A stretch of 64,000 bases of DNA from Paenibacillus sp. Soil522 (GCF_001428245.1 NZ_LMRV01000037.1:20687-84686), one strand, 5' to 3'; counted from the stretch's first letter, positions 37,701 to 45,783 are shown. Made by a program: numbers and translations. The notes: generated by a model from the letters alone, not told the origin.

Positions 37701-37825
37701 AGATAATCTGTAAAAATCGATGTTGTTTCCGCCTTAACGGTAACCGGCAAAGCGATTAAAAGCATCTGTGCTATCATTACAATGGCTGTAACAAGGGATA
37801 ACACTCTTCTTCCCTTTTGTTTCAT
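31766..37825 (-). CDS. Giant secreted polysaccharide lyase with discoidin and Ig-like repeats
   Basis: A 2019-residue exported enzyme. Signal peptide about 1-32 (VTVKAE). An alginate-lyase-like alpha/alpha domain spans about 45-470: FTHPGVGLTKELLDNVR, QHHFMNQHNYPIIGAMAGY and HVQHMEMGRDQAHGGGD match the 710-aa lyase. A jelly-roll module (about 490-600), a cadherin/Ig-like domain (about 605-695) and a FIVAR-like helical stretch follow. Then come three discoidin domains (about 765-915, 1020-1140, 1245-1360) alternating with Ig-like domains, an OmpL47-type segment, four tandem repeats of about 82 residues and two final Ig-like modules. No LPXTG or SLH anchor is seen. It follows the SBP gene in the same direction; a cre-like site lies 31 bases before the start. 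Confidence 0.88.
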   Translation of the reverse strand: MKQKGRRVLSLVTAIVMIAQMLLIALPVTVKAETTSIFTDYLPQITVTTDEAGFTHPGVGLTKELLDNVRTKIRSGAQPWTYYFNSMVLEASEASRTVGSSNSRDGVTPLNDNFDSQGFQGRFIDDAVKAYTQALMYFITGDEVYRANAMIIIRIWEQMDPAKYAYYTDAHIHAGIPLNRMVMAAEILRYTSTQTESLAWTDQDTAKFTNNLIVPVTETLLHSQHHFMNQHNYPIIGAMAGYIFTGNRERYNEAVEWFTVNRTANDQGFNGSVKALFRWVTEEQKPGMIVGEGTPVEPHVQHMEMGRDQAHGGGDLTNAAIITRLIHAQGTKIDPVAGTPSTADNAVGIMEFLNDRILGAANYFWQFMLGYDTPWTPQAYAITGGDPDNVGMGGYIRDTYNTIAHGYWGRFGTANFWDFYSYYTYVKHEDVAQKAPYYYEAFTKKLVPSPGGWRNKDAGNDFWLYLPQEAEADAAKFIPQDQTSGKTLHLEDRYTNLDNNTATMQEGDTRFIRFNATQEGSKIAVLSFAGAAGSGPFGFKIRTNGVTTFDSLGSTFTLPDTKGEWKYVVLAGSFYDIVFMTVKGAPGVTVDIDSVDAAAGTNLTPPVFKAGSSDLKIYSYVGASVNIDLSATDANSTDVIAYEFQNNSKGLPIDAHTGAFSWQPTEAGNYSVVVAATDGTAVSVKNVNIIVSSDRASAVQAIIASYDQNQVYVEATLNNFQTVYNDTLSLINTASEAEFDMQLQALRAAVDGLELVTPLTDFGMPWSKVVAWSTFGKDAYLVNDGDWESGAWFGLAQGSPPHLYHLLDFGPDYKVSATKFGFKSNIFVDRLANSTVYGSNDKMNWTRLTPGVTQYTQAYHTLDVDPAYQNEKYRYIKLEMIKPLPDVLRGNLINLLEMRDFDIYGTRHEIGNKLQSVSLSSDQALNGRVALGNTIKASITAKEAIQNVTVKIQGQDATVSTTDNINWTATATLTGKDQTGDVKVSVDYTKQDGTNGDTVYGTTDGSKLFVADESDLISNVTSLANLIDSTSGRSAADTLTQVNNLFDNDATSGSDFRLNGSGSGSYITFDFKEGNLVTLSSVELLARQGSLSGRINGAVVQGSNDNTTWTTLTKAAVSTPDWQTLSVSGNVPYRYIRIFNGNAWYGNMSEVKFHGKIESVTQIQSASISSPQVIMNRIVPGNTVNVAIVAKEPIKDVKVTIQGQDAVVSSTDNINWMATPTLNQGVEAGPVKFTVNYNRQDGTEGFPATQTTDNTSLYLVDESDVIRDVTSITNLIDSTSGRTAAQTLQQVNYLFDSNASTGSDFRIGNNSGTGSYIIFDFKAGNQATLTSVELLGRTLYDRIRWAVVQGSNDNTTWTTLTTPAVSTPNWQTFEVSSKVPYRYIRIYNGSTWYGNMAEVRFHGAVKAADVTAPVTTDDAPQGSVVIGTTINLNATDDSSGVAATYYTVDGGTQQAGKTVTLNTDGAHTIVYWSVDWAGNEEQRHTLTVNIDDTTPPVEAGLYADITAPTNKDVTVTIYYPLDAAVKEYKVGDNVEWTVYTAPVTVSDNTTVYARSADAAGNISEVASYTVSNIYKTAPSDAIFTADITDPTSGNVTLTISYPDNATVKEYKIGENGTWTAYESPVTVSDNVIVYAQSKDFVGNVSNVTSYTVSNIDRTPPADAVLSADITEPTNQDVTVTVTYPVDAAVKEYKVGETGVWTAYGAPVVISENSMVYARSTDAAGNVSNVTEYAVGNIDRIPPADAILAVDTTVLTNQGVTVMITYPDDAAVKEYKVGDSGLWEAYTEPVVVQENDTVYARGTDVVGNISNVTSTVVSNIWKNAPVTTAALSPAQPTGKNSWYTMDVTVSLSVSADPAGGAVITEYQVNDGEWMVYTGSIPSFGDGVYKLSYRSKDEAGNVEQLKTIEFKVDKTAPVLSVQLDKTSIWPPNHMMVPINATLLSTDDGSGVESVVLTSITSNQPDSGNGDILANFGTAATSFSVRAERGSIYTITYTATDKAGNKTPVSVTVTVPHDQSGI
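32370..33330 (-). repeat. Four tandem coding repeats of about 246 bp
   Basis: Each unit encodes about 82 residues with the pattern DITxPTNxDVTVTxxYP, VKEYKVG, then VYARSxDAAGNxS and SNI. They are chitobiase/OmpL47-like Ig modules in the 2019-aa lyase. The third unit is the closest to a consensus; the fourth is more diverged. Confidence 0.8.
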
Positions 37826-37855
37826 CTGTAATCACCCTTTCATTTCCCTAAAAAA

Positions 37856-37869
37856 TTAAAGCGTTTTCA
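37856..37869 (-). promoter_or_regulatory. cre-like site before 2019-aa lyase gene
   Basis: TTAAAGCGTTTTCA matches TGWAANCGNTNWCA with one mismatch. It lies 31-44 bases upstream of the start codon. Confidence 0.5.
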
Positions 37870-37928
37870 CAAATCCCTGCTTTGATTGATTAAATAAGAT
37901 TCACATAGCAGGCATTTATCTAGGATAG

Positions 37929-37967
37929 GAACATCTATAGATTTGATTTACCTAAATCTATAGATGT
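37929..37967. repeat. Long perfect inverted repeat between SBP and lyase genes
   Basis: ACATCTATAGATTT and AAATCTATAGATGT pair perfectly around a 9-base loop, extended by GG/CC with one mismatch. There is no T run. Each arm is itself nearly palindromic (ATCTATAGAT). It may shield the 3' end of the SBP message or be an operator. Confidence 0.6.
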
Positions 37968-38027
37968 CCCTGATTTACTTAAACAAATAATAATGCATTC
38001 TTCATTGTGATGGATATTGAGAATATT

Positions 38028-39671
38028 TTACTTCTTTTGAGCGAGGAAGGCGTTTATTTGATTCTTCAATTCTTCTTTTATCTTATCTACACCTGAATCC
38101 TTCAAATCCGCATTCATCTTCGACAAATTATCATTCACGTCGCCGAAACCGGACAATAAGAATGGAAGATACTTCTCCATAACGGTGTTGCATTTGGCCA
38201 TTTCATTTTTTACAGGCTCTTGATCAAATGTAAATCCTGCCAATGCATTTTTCTTATACGTTTCCGGCTTAAATTGATATTCATAATATTGCTGAAGCTG
38301 CTCCGGCAATCCTGCAGGAATTCGATACAGTGTCGGATTCCAAGTCATCTGGTAACCAGGGAAGAGGTAATTTTTAGCCGGATCGACTCCATCCGGAAGC
38401 TTCCACTGATTACTTCCTACAGCCTCCCAGTTTGTACCTTCGATACCGTAAGTGAATAAGTCATTGTTCTCCTGGCTGGAGAAAACCCAATCCAGGAATT
38501 CCATTGTTCTTTCAATTTTTTTAGAAGAAGCAGGTATTGCCATGAAATTCCATGCCTTGCCATCCGTAGATTGCATTCCAGGCGCCATTTCCTGATTGTT
38601 CTTGAAGATCGGCCAGAAACCGAGCTCCGCGTTCGGATCTTGTGCCTTTTCTTTGGCTTCGTTTGCCTTGAAATTGCTTATGGTTACGAATCCGGAAGCG
38701 GCTTGCTTTCCTGTTCCAGTCGTATTCGTCAGGGTATCTGCCGGGATAAATTTGTTAAATCGCTTCGCTTGATTAAACTGGTTCATAAGATAATCCAGAC
38801 CGTATTTGGGATTAATGTTCGCCCATTCGGATGCCGGATCGCCATAAGCTGCCACACCCGCAACGGATTTCTCATCATCGGCTATTTGAACATAAATGAA
38901 ATTTTTCCTCGGATTTCCGATGCCGGTAAATGGAAATACTTTTCCCTCCAGCTGTTGTGCATTGATATCGGTAAATAATTTAAAGAAAGCAGCAGTTCCG
39001 TAGTTCGCATGTGGTATCATGTCTTTTTCATTTTCTTTTACTTTTTCAAGGAAGTTATACAAATCGTCATAACTGCTGATATCCTTCATTCCATACTTCG
39101 TTAACAAATCTTTTCTGTACCATACACCTTCCATATCCATGAAAGCGTTTGTAATTGGAATGACATAGGTTTTGCCATAGAGCTTATTATCATTGATATA
39201 CTCTTCCGAGAAAGCCTTCTGAAGTCCGGGATATTTAGGGTTGTTAAAGTATTCGCTTAAATCTGCCAACGCGCCATCTCTAGCGAATTTATCCTTTTCC
39301 CATGGGTTAAAGAGGTCGATGTCTTCTCCCGATGTGATCCATAATTGATGCAAGGATCCATAGTCGGCAGGCGCTGTAAATGTAAGATTCAAGGTCGTGT
39401 TAAGCGTATCCTTCGTCTGTTTCTCAAACTCCTTAATGGCAGGATCGACAGCGCGATAATGCCCGTTTTCAGTCCCGAAGAAACGAATATTAAGCGTAAC
39501 CGGATCCTTCTGTTTTGCGGGTTCAGTACCTTCTGTCGCATTGCCGGCGGGTGCATTGCTGTTAGGCGCGGTGCTTTCATCCGGCTTGTTTGGCGCCTTG
39601 CTGCATCCAACGAATAAAGTAGCAAGCATCATTACAGCAAGCAGCGTTACAAAAAACTTCTTTTTGTTCAT
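38028..39671 (-). CDS. Oligosaccharide-binding lipoprotein (LplA family)
   Basis: A 547-residue extracellular solute-binding lipoprotein. The signal peptide ends in lipobox LFVGC and is followed by a P/N/A/G-rich linker, then the type I sugar-binding fold (LNIRFFGTENGHY; GVWYRKDLLTKYG; NFMAIPASSKKIERTMEFLDW). ATG 39671 has GGGAGG upstream; an earlier in-frame ATG lies before that RBS. It works with the permeases at 39726-40607 and 40625-41605, whose genes precede it. The ATPase is not encoded here, as is usual for this transporter class, which shares an MsmX-type ATPase. The base composition is AT-rich. Confidence 0.9.
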   Translation of the reverse strand: MNKKKFFVTLLAVMMLATLFVGCSKAPNKPDESTAPNSNAPAGNATEGTEPAKQKDPVTLNIRFFGTENGHYRAVDPAIKEFEKQTKDTLNTTLNLTFTAPADYGSLHQLWITSGEDIDLFNPWEKDKFARDGALADLSEYFNNPKYPGLQKAFSEEYINDNKLYGKTYVIPITNAFMDMEGVWYRKDLLTKYGMKDISSYDDLYNFLEKVKENEKDMIPHANYGTAAFFKLFTDINAQQLEGKVFPFTGIGNPRKNFIYVQIADDEKSVAGVAAYGDPASEWANINPKYGLDYLMNQFNQAKRFNKFIPADTLTNTTGTGKQAASGFVTISNFKANEAKEKAQDPNAELGFWPIFKNNQEMAPGMQSTDGKAWNFMAIPASSKKIERTMEFLDWVFSSQENNDLFTYGIEGTNWEAVGSNQWKLPDGVDPAKNYLFPGYQMTWNPTLYRIPAGLPEQLQQYYEYQFKPETYKKNALAGFTFDQEPVKNEMAKCNTVMEKYLPFLLSGFGDVNDNLSKMNADLKDSGVDKIKEELKNQINAFLAQKK

Positions 39672-39725
39672 CTTTCTTCCTCCCTTATTTTGTTCAATCA
39701 TATATACTAAACCGCTTTTGCGGGA

Positions 39726-40607
39726 TTAGCCCTTAACGGCTCCAACTACTAATCCCTTAACAAAGTACTTTTGCAGAAAAGGATATACAAAAATAATGGG
39801 ACCTACAGTGACTACGGCAGTAGCCATTCTGGCAGTATTGGTTGGAATTACATAATTAACTATAACTCCTTGCATTTGATTCATTTGATTCATAAAGTCC
39901 ACTTCTCTCAACACCTTTATGATCAAATATTGCAATGAATACAGGTCTTTATCGGTAATAAAAAGGGTGGCTGTAAACCATTCGTTCCAGAAACTGAGTC
40001 CATAAAACAATCCGATCGTTGCCATTGCAGGTTTTGCTAAGGGAAGGATGATTTTAAATAAAATATAGATGTCATTAGCTCCATCTATTTTGGCGGACTC
40101 CGCCAGCGAATCCGGTATTTGCCTGAAGAAATTTCTTAACAGAAACATATTAAACGGATTAACCAACGCCGGTATAATATAAACTAGGATATTATTACTT
40201 AAACCTAAATATTTTGAGATAAGAAGATACGTAGGTATCAAACCTCCGCTAAACAGCATCGTAAAATAGACGAAAAAAGCAATCTTGTTTCTGTGAGTAA
40301 ACGTCTTCACAGAAAGGGCATAAGCCATAGCACTGGTAATGATAAGGCAAAGGATCGTACCCACAACCGTGAAAATGATCGTTGTCTTGTAAGCGCTGAA
40401 TATTGCGTTATCCTGAAATATAACCTCGTAAGCAAATAACGAGAATTGTTTGGGAATAAGAGCAAAGCCGGTCAATTGTACAGCTTTTTCGTCCGATAGA
40501 GAGCTTGATATAATAAGGATAAAAGGCACAATGCAAAATATTGAAAATATGGCCATGAAAAGATAAGAAAATAGATCTAATGCCTTATTCTCCAAGCTGC
40601 TTTTCAT
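39726..40607 (-). CDS. Sugar ABC permease, LplC/YtcP type
   Basis: A 293-residue, six-helix inner-membrane permease of the MalG/LplC group. The cytoplasmic EAA loop is AESAKIDGANDIYILFKIIL, which contacts the ATPase. The C-terminus FVKGLVVGAVKG is typical of LplC. AAGGAAGGAG precedes ATG. It is the second gene of the permease pair and lies 54 bases before the SBP gene. Confidence 0.93.
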   Translation of the reverse strand: MKSSLENKALDLFSYLFMAIFSIFCIVPFILIISSSLSDEKAVQLTGFALIPKQFSLFAYEVIFQDNAIFSAYKTTIIFTVVGTILCLIITSAMAYALSVKTFTHRNKIAFFVYFTMLFSGGLIPTYLLISKYLGLSNNILVYIIPALVNPFNMFLLRNFFRQIPDSLAESAKIDGANDIYILFKIILPLAKPAMATIGLFYGLSFWNEWFTATLFITDKDLYSLQYLIIKVLREVDFMNQMNQMQGVIVNYVIPTNTARMATAVVTVGPIIFVYPFLQKYFVKGLVVGAVKG

Positions 40608-40624
40608 TTTTTTATCTCCTTCCT

Positions 40625-41605
40625 TTAAAAAATGGCTGAATCCGAATCATATTTCTTGGCAAAATAATTCGTTATATATACGATGACAAAACCTACAAGT
40701 GATTGATAAAATCCGATCGCAGTAGACATGCTGATTTCATTCATTTGTCTAAGCATTCTGAATACATAAGTGTCAATAACATCGGTCGTGTCATACAAAT
40801 TAGGGTTGTCGCCAACAATCGCATAAATCATACCTAAATCCCCGTGGAATATGCCTCCGATGCCAAATAAGGTCAACAGCACTGCTGTTGTTCTAAGCTG
40901 CGGCAAGGTAATCTTTGTAATACACTGCATACGGCCGGCACCGTCGATTTTGGCAGCTTCATAGATTTCCTGGTCAATGCCTGCTATAGCAGCCAGATAG
41001 ATAACGGAACCGAAGCCTGCGGTTTTCCATATTTTTAGAACAACCAGTATACCGACCCATAAATTCGGATTGGAGTAAAAAGTGATTTCCTGTCCTTCTT
41101 GAATAAAACCAAACGTCTTTAAAACGGAATTAATTAATCCTACATCCGTCGACAGTAATGCATAAACAAACATCGAAACTAATGTCCAGGAAATAAAATT
41201 CGGCAGAATGGCAATCGATTGTGTCACGTTCTTGAAATATTTGGAGCTGATTTCCGATAGAACAATGGCAATAAGGATCGAAAAAAACAGACCTGTAAAA
41301 AGAAACAATATATTTAAATACAGCGTGTTCCAGGTTACAATCAGCCAATCCTTTGAAGTGAAGAAGTATTCAAAATTTTTCAGACCGACAAATTTACTTT
41401 TAAAAAGTCCTTTCACCGTATTAAAGTCTTGAAAAGCTACGATTAACCCTACCATCGGCAGGTACTTGAAAATTACAAAATATAAAACGCCCGGAAAAAC
41501 TAATAAGTACAAATAGAAATTTTGTTTCACATCTGATAGGAAGCTCTTTTTATTCTTCTTCATCACTACGCTGTCCGCTTTATTATTGCTCAAAGCCACA
41601 TTCAC
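40625..41605 (-). CDS. Sugar ABC permease, LplB type
   Basis: A permease of about 326 residues of the MalF/LplB group with six helices and the EAA loop EAAKIDGAGRMQCITKITLP. I prefer the GTG start at 41605 because GGGGAGG lies nine bases upstream, inside the longer frame that begins at ATG 41623. It is the first gene of the transporter unit. A 22-bp perfect palindrome about 140 bases upstream is a likely operator. Confidence 0.9.
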   Translation of the reverse strand: MNVALSNNKADSVVMKKNKKSFLSDVKQNFYLYLLVFPGVLYFVIFKYLPMVGLIVAFQDFNTVKGLFKSKFVGLKNFEYFFTSKDWLIVTWNTLYLNILFLFTGLFFSILIAIVLSEISSKYFKNVTQSIAILPNFISWTLVSMFVYALLSTDVGLINSVLKTFGFIQEGQEITFYSNPNLWVGILVVLKIWKTAGFGSVIYLAAIAGIDQEIYEAAKIDGAGRMQCITKITLPQLRTTAVLLTLFGIGGIFHGDLGMIYAIVGDNPNLYDTTDVIDTYVFRMLRQMNEISMSTAIGFYQSLVGFVIVYITNYFAKKYDSDSAIF

Positions 41606-41741
41606 ATTTATCATCCTCCCCATATGCTAAATAAATCTCTCGGCTCGCGTCGTGGTAACACTGAAAGCCTTTTCCCTTTTGACTCTAATACCAAGTTGAT
41701 GAGTGTTCAAGTTCTCGTTTTATCAAAATGCCGATTTGATG

Positions 41742-41763
41742 GTTTTTGAACCTGTTCAAAAAC
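41742..41763. promoter_or_regulatory. Perfect 22-bp palindrome upstream of permease operon
   Basis: GTTTTTGAAC-CT-GTTCAAAAAC is a 10-2-10 perfect inverted repeat in the gap between the AraC-type gene and the permease genes. It has no poly-T and lies well past the AraC terminator, so an operator is more likely than a terminator. Confidence 0.55.
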
Positions 41764-41811
41764 ACACTGCAACGTATCCCGATGCTATTTGAACTCAACG
41801 GTTTACAAGAA

Positions 41812-41868
41812 AAAGAACCGACAGCATGAATGACTATTCGACATAGTCAATTCCGCTGTCGGCTCTTT
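41812..41868 (-). terminator. Terminator after first AraC-type gene
   Basis: AAAGAACCGACAGC pairs with GCTGTCGGCTCTTT (one G-U-type mismatch), with an inner GACTAT/ATAGTC stem. On the minus strand it ends in TTCTTTTTCTT. It lies 13 bases past the stop. Confidence 0.85.
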
Positions 41869-41880
41869 ATCTGTTTCACA

Positions 41881-44184
41881 TTACCCATTCGAACTTCGCT
41901 TGCTTTGACTCCCACTATTCTGGATACTCATTCTATAATTCTCCGGAGTTCTGCCAAAGTGTTTTTTAAATACGGTAAAGAAGTGCTTACTATTCTCTGG
42001 ATACCCAACTAATTCAGCAATCCTGCCGACAGGATAATCCGTTTCAATTAGAAGTCTCTGCGCTGCTGACATCCTGCATTGTGTAATATAATCTGATAAT
42101 GATATACCCGTTATCTCTTTGAAAATAGACCTGACATAATTACAAGACAGCTCTACATACTCTGCTACTGTATCCGTTGAAATATTTATGCCATCATAAT
42201 GCTTTCCAACATAATCTTTAATTTTATTTACAATAATGGTTTTTACATTTTCTTTAGAATCATTGCCTTTTGTCTCTACAAATTTGGAAAAGAGTGAATA
42301 GAGATACGTTTTTATTTCCTCCAACGTTTCGCAAGTCTGGATCTCAGAAACAAGCACCTTTATGCTGTATTCTCCATTCTCAATACTAGTCTTGGCTAAA
42401 CCGCTTAGTGTCCTTGTAAGCAACACGGCTAACTGCAACACCGTTATTTGTATTTCATCAGCACTATATAAAGCAAGCCTTTCAAAAAACTCATTAAGGC
42501 TTGTGTCAATTTTTCTTAAATTGCATTCCTTTATGGCTTCGATCATTCTCTTCTCAATATCATAAGGATATTCATGGAGATCATTATTATTTCGTTCAGC
42601 TATATCACCATATTCTATGACTGCTTTTCTACCGAATATAATTCGGTAATTCGAAGCTGCCAGTGCATTCTGGAAGGATTTACTTATACCTTCAACTCCT
42701 TCTACAATATCACCTATTCCCGCAGATACCGAAATCTTCAGATATTTGTCTACTTTATCTTGTATTTCCTTTGTAGTATCGATTAGTTTACTCACAATCT
42801 CGCCACTTCTATCATTTACATTTAAAATAATACTTACATAATCGTGTCCGTTATCAACGCCCTCTACCTTAAATCGTTTATCACTAAAGAATTCACTTGC
42901 AATGTTAAGAATTGCAAATTTAACTAATCTTACGTCTTTCGACCATTTACCTGAAAGAACATTTTCAAGTGAATCCATTTTAAGTACAATGGTCAAAAAG
43001 AATGGAGCGTCAAAACTTACCCCGCATTCCATCATATAATCTTTGTCGTAGATTTTTTCGTCAATTTCCCCATCAACTAATTTTCCCAAAAATGTCTTCT
43101 TCTTATCATTCAATAATCTGTTTGAATCCAGTCTGTATTTATGAAGCAATTTTCTAAAGGGATTATAGATACTTGATGTAAAAAATACAGCTAAAATGAT
43201 CCCCGCAAGTATAAAAATAATTGTTAAAATCAATAATGTCCTTTGCATAGAATATGCTGACGATAATAGCTTGCTATATTCGCCAATGCCTATAAATATC
43301 AAGCCTAAATGCTTTGCTTTCACATAGCTGACAAGTGATTCCTTATCATTAATCTTTGTAATAAAACTGCCTTTTTCACTGTTAGACTGCATAATTTGTT
43401 TCGTAAAGCTTTCATTGGCAAGATTTTTATTGATCATAGAAGTGTCTTCATGAGATAATACATTACCGTTCTTATACATGATCAATACTTGATTAAGATC
43501 TCCGGTTCTTCCACTAGTAACCATCCGCTGTAGTATTCTTTGATCTAGATTAACTACCAATGACGATTCAATTTCACCATTATTTGCAGTGTTTGCAAGA
43601 ACCAAGGTCAATAAATTTTCGCTTATATTTCTATTATCTATTACATAATCCGCTTTTCTTGTAAAATATTCATCAGAAACGATTTGTTCCGTATTCCTCA
43701 GAATATGGATTATATCTTGATCCAAAAAATCTGTTGTCGTCTGGATCCCTTCTCCTACCTCAGAAATACTGAATATTACCCTGTCAGCCTTTGAATTATA
43801 AATATAAATGGAACGAATAAGCGGATTTGACTTCACATATTGCTTTAATTTCTTTAATACATCTTGATCGGCGAATGCATCTGATTTATCAACATACAAA
43901 CCATAATTAAGATCACTATCCAAACTATTGATAAATAACTGATAAAAGTTATAATAAACATTTATGAGCATTAGATCTGCAATATAATAAGATTGCGATA
44001 TAAAATTTTCAGAGGTTTGACTGACTTGCTCTATACTTCTATTGCTGTAAGTACGAAATAATACAAAGGAAAAAACGGATAATAGAACGATAACAATAAC
44101 TAAATAAGATGATAAGATTTTTATTAATAAAGAATTTCTTCTATAGTGGGATTTCAGCCTGCCCCCTAAACGATCTACTTTCAT
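41881..44184 (-). CDS. Membrane-bound AraC-family regulator (copy 1)
   Basis: A 767-residue protein. A first membrane helix (about 20-42) is followed by an extracellular Cache-like sensor (about 45-310) and a second helix (about 318-342, LTIIFILAGIILAVFF). A cytoplasmic linker domain typical of YesN-like regulators follows (SVSAGIGDIVEGVEG). The C-terminal AraC HTH spans about 665-760 (STDTVAEYVELSCNYVRSIF; VGRIAELVGYPENSKHFF). Such proteins sense extracellular sugars or binding proteins and activate adjacent transporter operons, here the permease/SBP/lyase unit. The start has a GGGGGGA RBS. The gene is strikingly AT-rich compared with the hydrolase gene just upstream. Confidence 0.9.
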   Translation of the reverse strand: MKVDRLGGRLKSHYRRNSLLIKILSSYLVIVIVLLSVFSFVLFRTYSNRSIEQVSQTSENFISQSYYIADLMLINVYYNFYQLFINSLDSDLNYGLYVDKSDAFADQDVLKKLKQYVKSNPLIRSIYIYNSKADRVIFSISEVGEGIQTTTDFLDQDIIHILRNTEQIVSDEYFTRKADYVIDNRNISENLLTLVLANTANNGEIESSLVVNLDQRILQRMVTSGRTGDLNQVLIMYKNGNVLSHEDTSMINKNLANESFTKQIMQSNSEKGSFITKINDKESLVSYVKAKHLGLIFIGIGEYSKLLSSAYSMQRTLLILTIIFILAGIILAVFFTSSIYNPFRKLLHKYRLDSNRLLNDKKKTFLGKLVDGEIDEKIYDKDYMMECGVSFDAPFFLTIVLKMDSLENVLSGKWSKDVRLVKFAILNIASEFFSDKRFKVEGVDNGHDYVSIILNVNDRSGEIVSKLIDTTKEIQDKVDKYLKISVSAGIGDIVEGVEGISKSFQNALAASNYRIIFGRKAVIEYGDIAERNNNDLHEYPYDIEKRMIEAIKECNLRKIDTSLNEFFERLALYSADEIQITVLQLAVLLTRTLSGLAKTSIENGEYSIKVLVSEIQTCETLEEIKTYLYSLFSKFVETKGNDSKENVKTIIVNKIKDYVGKHYDGINISTDTVAEYVELSCNYVRSIFKEITGISLSDYITQCRMSAAQRLLIETDYPVGRIAELVGYPENSKHFFTVFKKHFGRTPENYRMSIQNSGSQSKRSSNG

Positions 44185-44283
44185 TTTGCAGTCCCCCCTC
44201 CCCCTCGATATATCTATTGGGAGAACGACCTGGGAAACCGATCTTGTATTCAGTCCCCCAGTTCGCCCAGAACCGTCCTTTAG

Positions 44284-45720
44284 TCACTTACGAAACTGAA
44301 TGCCATGGGAGTGCTCATTGATGTCGAAATGTCCCTGCTCCGCATCCAGAATCAACTCACCGTTTATACGCAGATTGGTGAAGGTGACACCATCCACGGT
44401 CCGTTCCTGGTCAAACCCGTAAATACGGTTTTTATGTTCATTTTTCCCGTTATAGGTCACATTCCGGAAATGTATGTTCTCAATTCGTTTACCGGCAACA
44501 GGGTTATATTTCTCATTCCACACTACACGGATGTCGACCAGCTGGCCCAGTTCAAAATCCTCCACACGAATGTTGTCATAGGTGACGTTCCGCACCGTAT
44601 TATTATCGCCGACATTTATATTCATGGCCCCCCAATAACCGGGCTGGGGCTCATGATGCTCCAAAATATCGATATTGCTGAACTGGATATCCTCGATTAA
44701 ATCGCCTCCCCGACGATAGTCCCCATGTCCGCCGATATTCATCGCATGAGCTACGTCAGCCCAAAGGACGGAGTCTTTGACACTTACGCAGCGTGAATCC
44801 CCTTTATAATCCCAACGGCTTCCGTATACGGCAATACAATCGTCGGACGTCCGCAGGAACACATCCTCGATCTCAATATGCGAGCTGGACATCATGTCGA
44901 TGCCGTCGCACCATCCCCGCGTGCTGAAGGATTTGAAGTTGCGAATTCGGATATGCTCGGACTTGCCGATGTAAATGCTGTAGTGCGGCGGGTCCAGCAG
45001 CACGATTCCTTCCACCGTAATATGGTGCGAATAAATGATCCGCACACCTCGAAAAGCGGAAAACCGGTGGAAGTCGGACAAATACAGCATCCCTCTGCCG
45101 CGGATAGTGACATCCTGCACATGATCGCAAACGAGGGACCCGACAACAATGGCGCCGCCGGCGATATAGACGGTTTTCCCGGACGGAATGCGGAAAATCG
45201 TTTCCTCCAAATAGTGCATCCCCGGCCCGAAATAGATCACTTCCGGAGCCGCTCCTCCAGGCAGCGGACTATTCACCAAACGTTGAATATCCTCCATTCT
45301 GTGTATGGCAGGCTTCAAGAACAGCACATTCGGGTCATCCGGTTTCGGTGGATTGTCCTCCGGAGCATTCGCAAAAAGATGAAGATTGCCGAAGCGGTCC
45401 CCATTCACTTCTATGGACAGCTTGCAAGGTTCATTCAAACGGAAGGTAACAGCCGCTCCTTCCACCTCGAACGGAATTTGCTTCGAGAGGGGGCGGATGA
45501 CGGTTTGATGAACAGGTCCCTTCCGGCTCTCGACCCGGACCTCCACCGTTCCTTCCATGTCAAAATAGGCCATGGAAGCCTGTCTAACATTGTGCATGTC
45601 CACCTTCGCTTCATACACGAAGAGTGGCTGCCAGCTCCCCCCCGGAATGCGGACGCTAACCTCAAAATCGTCTCGGCCTACCGCCCCTTCGGGTGCCTCC
45701 CAAATCTTTAAATGGCTCAT
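44284..45720 (-). CDS. Right-handed beta-helix glycoside hydrolase, GH28/GH49-like (copy 2)
   Basis: A 478-residue protein, paralogous over its full length to the one at 24258-25697. It has the same N-terminal sandwich (QPLFVYEAKVDMHNVRQASM), VTIRGRGMLYLSDF, CDGIDMMSSS, RTSDDCIAVYGSRWDY and IGGHGDYRRGG. No signal peptide, so it acts in the cytosol. ATG 45720 has GTGAGG upstream; the longer open frame to 45801 has no RBS. A cre-like site and a TTGACA hexamer lie 64-85 bases upstream. Sequence between 24.2 and 45.7 kb is bracketed by the two copies. Confidence 0.8.
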   Translation of the reverse strand: MSHLKIWEAPEGAVGRDDFEVSVRIPGGSWQPLFVYEAKVDMHNVRQASMAYFDMEGTVEVRVESRKGPVHQTVIRPLSKQIPFEVEGAAVTFRLNEPCKLSIEVNGDRFGNLHLFANAPEDNPPKPDDPNVLFLKPAIHRMEDIQRLVNSPLPGGAAPEVIYFGPGMHYLEETIFRIPSGKTVYIAGGAIVVGSLVCDHVQDVTIRGRGMLYLSDFHRFSAFRGVRIIYSHHITVEGIVLLDPPHYSIYIGKSEHIRIRNFKSFSTRGWCDGIDMMSSSHIEIEDVFLRTSDDCIAVYGSRWDYKGDSRCVSVKDSVLWADVAHAMNIGGHGDYRRGGDLIEDIQFSNIDILEHHEPQPGYWGAMNINVGDNNTVRNVTYDNIRVEDFELGQLVDIRVVWNEKYNPVAGKRIENIHFRNVTYNGKNEHKNRIYGFDQERTVDGVTFTNLRINGELILDAEQGHFDINEHSHGIQFRK

Positions 45721-45783
45721 CAATTTTTTCCTCACTTCAAAGTTTTGTTGTGTCCCTGGCGCTATCCCCCAAATGTAAACGAT

